DNA of 64,000 bases from a bacterium (GTDB lineage: Bacteria; Chloroflexota; Dehalococcoidia; Tepidiformales; Tepidiformaceae), in the NCBI GenBank assembly GCA_003577245.1, contig QEVS01000002.1, positions 1 to 64,000 of the forward strand, in the 5' to 3' direction. The position numbers and the translations under genes were made by a program. Positions within the stretch are counted from its first letter, which is position 1. Each line of letters opens with the position of its first letter. The notes under the pieces were generated by a model, which saw nothing but the letters and a program-made list of their open reading frames with translations, did not search any database and had not been told where the DNA came from. This document shows, piece after piece, positions 62,487 through 64,000 of the stretch.

Positions 62487-63191
62487 CTAGAAGAGGGAGC
62501 CGCTGGCCGTCGGCTCCTTGAGGAGATCGAGCTTCAAGAGCCGGATGTTCGCGGCCTCGACCGAAACTGCGAAGCGGCGAGCCAGCTGCCGGGCCACGGT
62601 GTCGGTCTCCGCCGTCCCCTTGAGCAACGGTCCGGTCAGGCCCAGCTCGCGCTGCACGTCGGTGAGTTGCGCTCGGAAGTGGGTTGCGGGCATGAGCAGC
62701 GCGCCGCACACATACCCCGCCTGCCATTCCATCCAGTCGACCTCGCGCGCCTGCAAGATGTTGTCGCGCTTGCACTGAGTTGGCGGACCGGGGACGGGCC
62801 CGAACAGTGGCAGTGGCTGCTCCATTTGAAAAAGCCAGTTGTGGAACTTGACGTGGCCAAACTCATGGGTGAGCGTCGTCCGGAGGCGGTTTTCGTTCGT
62901 CCGCTCTGACAGGTAGGCCGCGACTCGCACCTTGGGGCGCTTCCCGCGGATGAAGTCCGTGACCCCCTCCACCTCGCCTTCGAGGTCGGACAAATCGGCA
63001 TACGCGTCCAAGTCGTCCGCGTCTCGCTCAATGAGCTTGGTGAGGAGGTCGGTCGGGACCGGCAAGCTGAATCCACCCAGCGTGCCTTTGGCGAACGTAG
63101 TGATAATGCCTTCGCACTCGACATCGAGATCGCGGGCGTCGTAATGAGGCCGCTCGCGGAACCGTCCTGTCCTATCCGGCACCATGCGCAT
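62487..63191 (-). CDS. ImmA/IrrE-type zinc metallopeptidase
   Basis: 234 residues with a gluzincin motif HEFGH (109-113) and Glu155 in WMEWQAGYVCGALLMP, which define the ImmA/IrrE family. Such proteases cleave XRE-type repressors after DNA damage or other signals, as in ICEBs1 (ImmA) and Deinococcus (IrrE-DdrO). The gene follows the XRE repressor by seven bases, so it is its likely protease. It ends 41 bp before the Ubl operator. Confidence 0.92.
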   Translation of the reverse strand: MRMVPDRTGRFRERPHYDARDLDVECEGIITTFAKGTLGGFSLPVPTDLLTKLIERDADDLDAYADLSDLEGEVEGVTDFIRGKRPKVRVAAYLSERTNENRLRTTLTHEFGHVKFHNWLFQMEQPLPLFGPVPGPPTQCKRDNILQAREVDWMEWQAGYVCGALLMPATHFRAQLTDVQRELGLTGPLLKGTAETDTVARQLARRFAVSVEAANIRLLKLDLLKEPTASGSLF

Positions 63192-63197
63192 GTTGCG

Positions 63198-63506
63198 CTA
63201 CCCCTCTATGTTCCGGCGGAAGGCTTGGTACGCTGCTTGGATTCGTTCAGGCGATGCGTTCTGACCGCGAACATCGGCGGGAAGCTGGCCAACTTGATAG
63301 AGCAGAACTTCGATGGGGATCTCGAGGACCTCCGCCAACCGGCGCAGCAGACTCTCCGATGACGGCTGGCGGCGGTCATGCTCGATGTCGTTGAGATACT
63401 GGGCGGAGATGGCGCCGCCCTCGTCCTTCATCAGTTTCTCCGCGAGTTCTTTCTGGCTGTAACCCAGCTTCTTGCGCGCGGCCGAGATGGTTTCCCCCAG
63501 CGGCAT
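63198..63506 (-). CDS. XRE-family transcriptional repressor
   Basis: About 102 residues from ATG 63506; a GTG at 63521 is an alternative. The helix-turn-helix is clear: ISAARKKLGYSQKELAEKLM and AISAQYLNDIEHDRRQPS. The C-terminal part is short and helical. It is paired with the ImmA/IrrE protease and flanked by an operator that recurs before the Ubl operon, so it probably represses both its own gene and the Ubl genes. Confidence 0.93.
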   Translation of the reverse strand: MPLGETISAARKKLGYSQKELAEKLMKDEGGAISAQYLNDIEHDRRQPSSESLLRRLAEVLEIPIEVLLYQVGQLPADVRGQNASPERIQAAYQAFRRNIEG

Positions 63507-63524
63507 TCCGACACACTCCACTAA

Positions 63525-63542
63525 CTACGCGGATTAGCGTAG
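63525..63542. promoter_or_regulatory. Operator upstream of the XRE gene
   Basis: CTACGC-GGATTA-GCGTAG: a perfect 6-bp dyad containing GCGGATTAGC (63529-63538), the same 10-mer found inverted at 62420-62429 before the Ubl gene. Located 19 bp before the XRE start; autoregulation is inferred. Confidence 0.72.
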
Positions 63543-64000
63543 GCATCACTTCGTAGCCCGTCAATGCCGCTCTCGGCGCTGTAGGCGCTCCCTGGCGACC
63601 GGCCGCGGAAAGCTAGCGGCGAATGAATTCGCAATCATGACACCACACGCCCTAACCCCCGTCGACGGCCCGGCCGAGGTCATCATGGTCTTCAACCGGG
63701 ACGGCCACGGTGCCCGTGTCTACCGGGAAGCCGGTCGCCCACCGACATAGGCGTTATCCCGCTGGACTTCGCCATCGCCCAGGTTGGCGACTTCCTAACA
63801 CTTGCCCCGCCTACTTTGAGGCGTTCGCGAGCGAGCCGCGCGTGGTGCACCAGAGGCTTTCGCTCCCGGTTACTCTGCTCCGATCTCCGGGGCGGCACAG
63901 GCCCTTTCAAAAGGTGCGACGCAGCTGACCGCAGCGGCCGACCGTCGAGGGCGGGACACCGAAATCTGCCGACATTTTGCCGACCAACTTGCCGACATCG
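63543..64000. other. Right-edge region without a firm gene
   Basis: A 37-codon frame at 63637-63750 (with VIMVFNRDGHGARVYREAG) lacks a ribosome site and may be a fragment. From about 63820 a plus-strand frame stays open to the window end, reading ALSKGATQLTAAADRRGRD and then HFADQLADI, so a gene may run past 64000. TGCCGAC recurs three times in the last 35 bases at 11-12 bp steps, which can be coding or iteron-like. Confidence 0.35.

Noticed and set aside
1..64000. CRISPR arrays, rRNA or tRNA genes, insertion sequences
   Set aside because: I saw no regularly spaced repeats, no rRNA-like stretches, no convincing cloverleaf and no transposase or integrase.

Overview
This is a high-GC bacterial window with no rRNA, tRNA or recognisable transposase. 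System II cytochrome c maturation (ResB and CcsA), CtaG, Sco proteins, many lipoproteins and the overall gene style point to a monoderm-like aerobe, perhaps Chloroflexota or a relative. That placement is an inference and no marker gene settles it. The window has two parts: a metal/copper-respiration accessory region (about 1-40150) and a plasmid-like replication and defence region (about 41300-63550).

Bases 1-13.8 kb carry two P1B-type metal ATPases, one broken and one intact, each beside a CmtR-like ArsR sensor and an inverted-repeat operator. With them are an ABC exporter, lipoprotein-processing genes (lgt, lspA), TerC-family genes, ferredoxin and CcsA. Duplicated and decayed pieces of ccsA and terC lie between 8.1 and 10.3 kb. 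Bases 13.9-18.1 kb hold TlpA, ResB, a Met-rich secreted copper-type protein, a second ferredoxin and a SHOCT protein. A frameshifted Tat-exported PHP-like protein and a zinc CDF exporter with an SmtB-like repressor follow.

Bases 21.3-37 kb contain two related minus-strand clusters for copper handling and cytochrome oxidase assembly. The first runs Sco1, membrane-PCuAC fusion, thioredoxin-like lipoprotein, four-Cys membrane protein, DsbA-like, CtaG, CPBP protease. The second runs DUF2933, BNR-repeat protein, TlpA, CcdA, BlaI repressor, four-Cys membrane protein, M56 protease, ending in a broken methyltransferase/CopA junction. A TACTA-N9-TAGTA dyad at the head of the second cluster recurs in front of ccsA, suggesting a BlaI regulon for copper/cytochrome stress. 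Bases 37-40.1 kb are a mercury module (MerA, small membrane protein, MerB, MerR-family regulator) with a 19-bp-spacer MerR-type promoter.

After about 1.1 kb with no convincing gene, bases 41.3-54.7 kb form a dense plus-strand plasmid/ICE-like module: CHC2-TOPRIM primase, Rad52-like annealing protein, RadC, DUF932, DUF2958, many small unknown genes, a DUF6094-like DNA methyltransferase and an SNF2-type helicase. An AbiEi/AbiEii toxin-antitoxin pair follows.

The most interesting locus is 56.7-63.5 kb on the minus strand: an XRE repressor and ImmA/IrrE-type protease, then a ubiquitin-like protein, an E2-like protein, a JAB-E1 fusion, a DUF2188 protein, a 51-residue protein, and a caspase fused to a Ski2-like helicase. 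The Ubl, E2 and JAB-E1 genes abut directly. The E2-like protein has no cysteine in its C-terminal half and the E1 has no obvious spare catalytic cysteine. The same 10-bp sequence lies in front of both the XRE gene and the Ubl gene. I read this as a regulated protein-conjugation defence or stress system with a candidate caspase-helicase effector.
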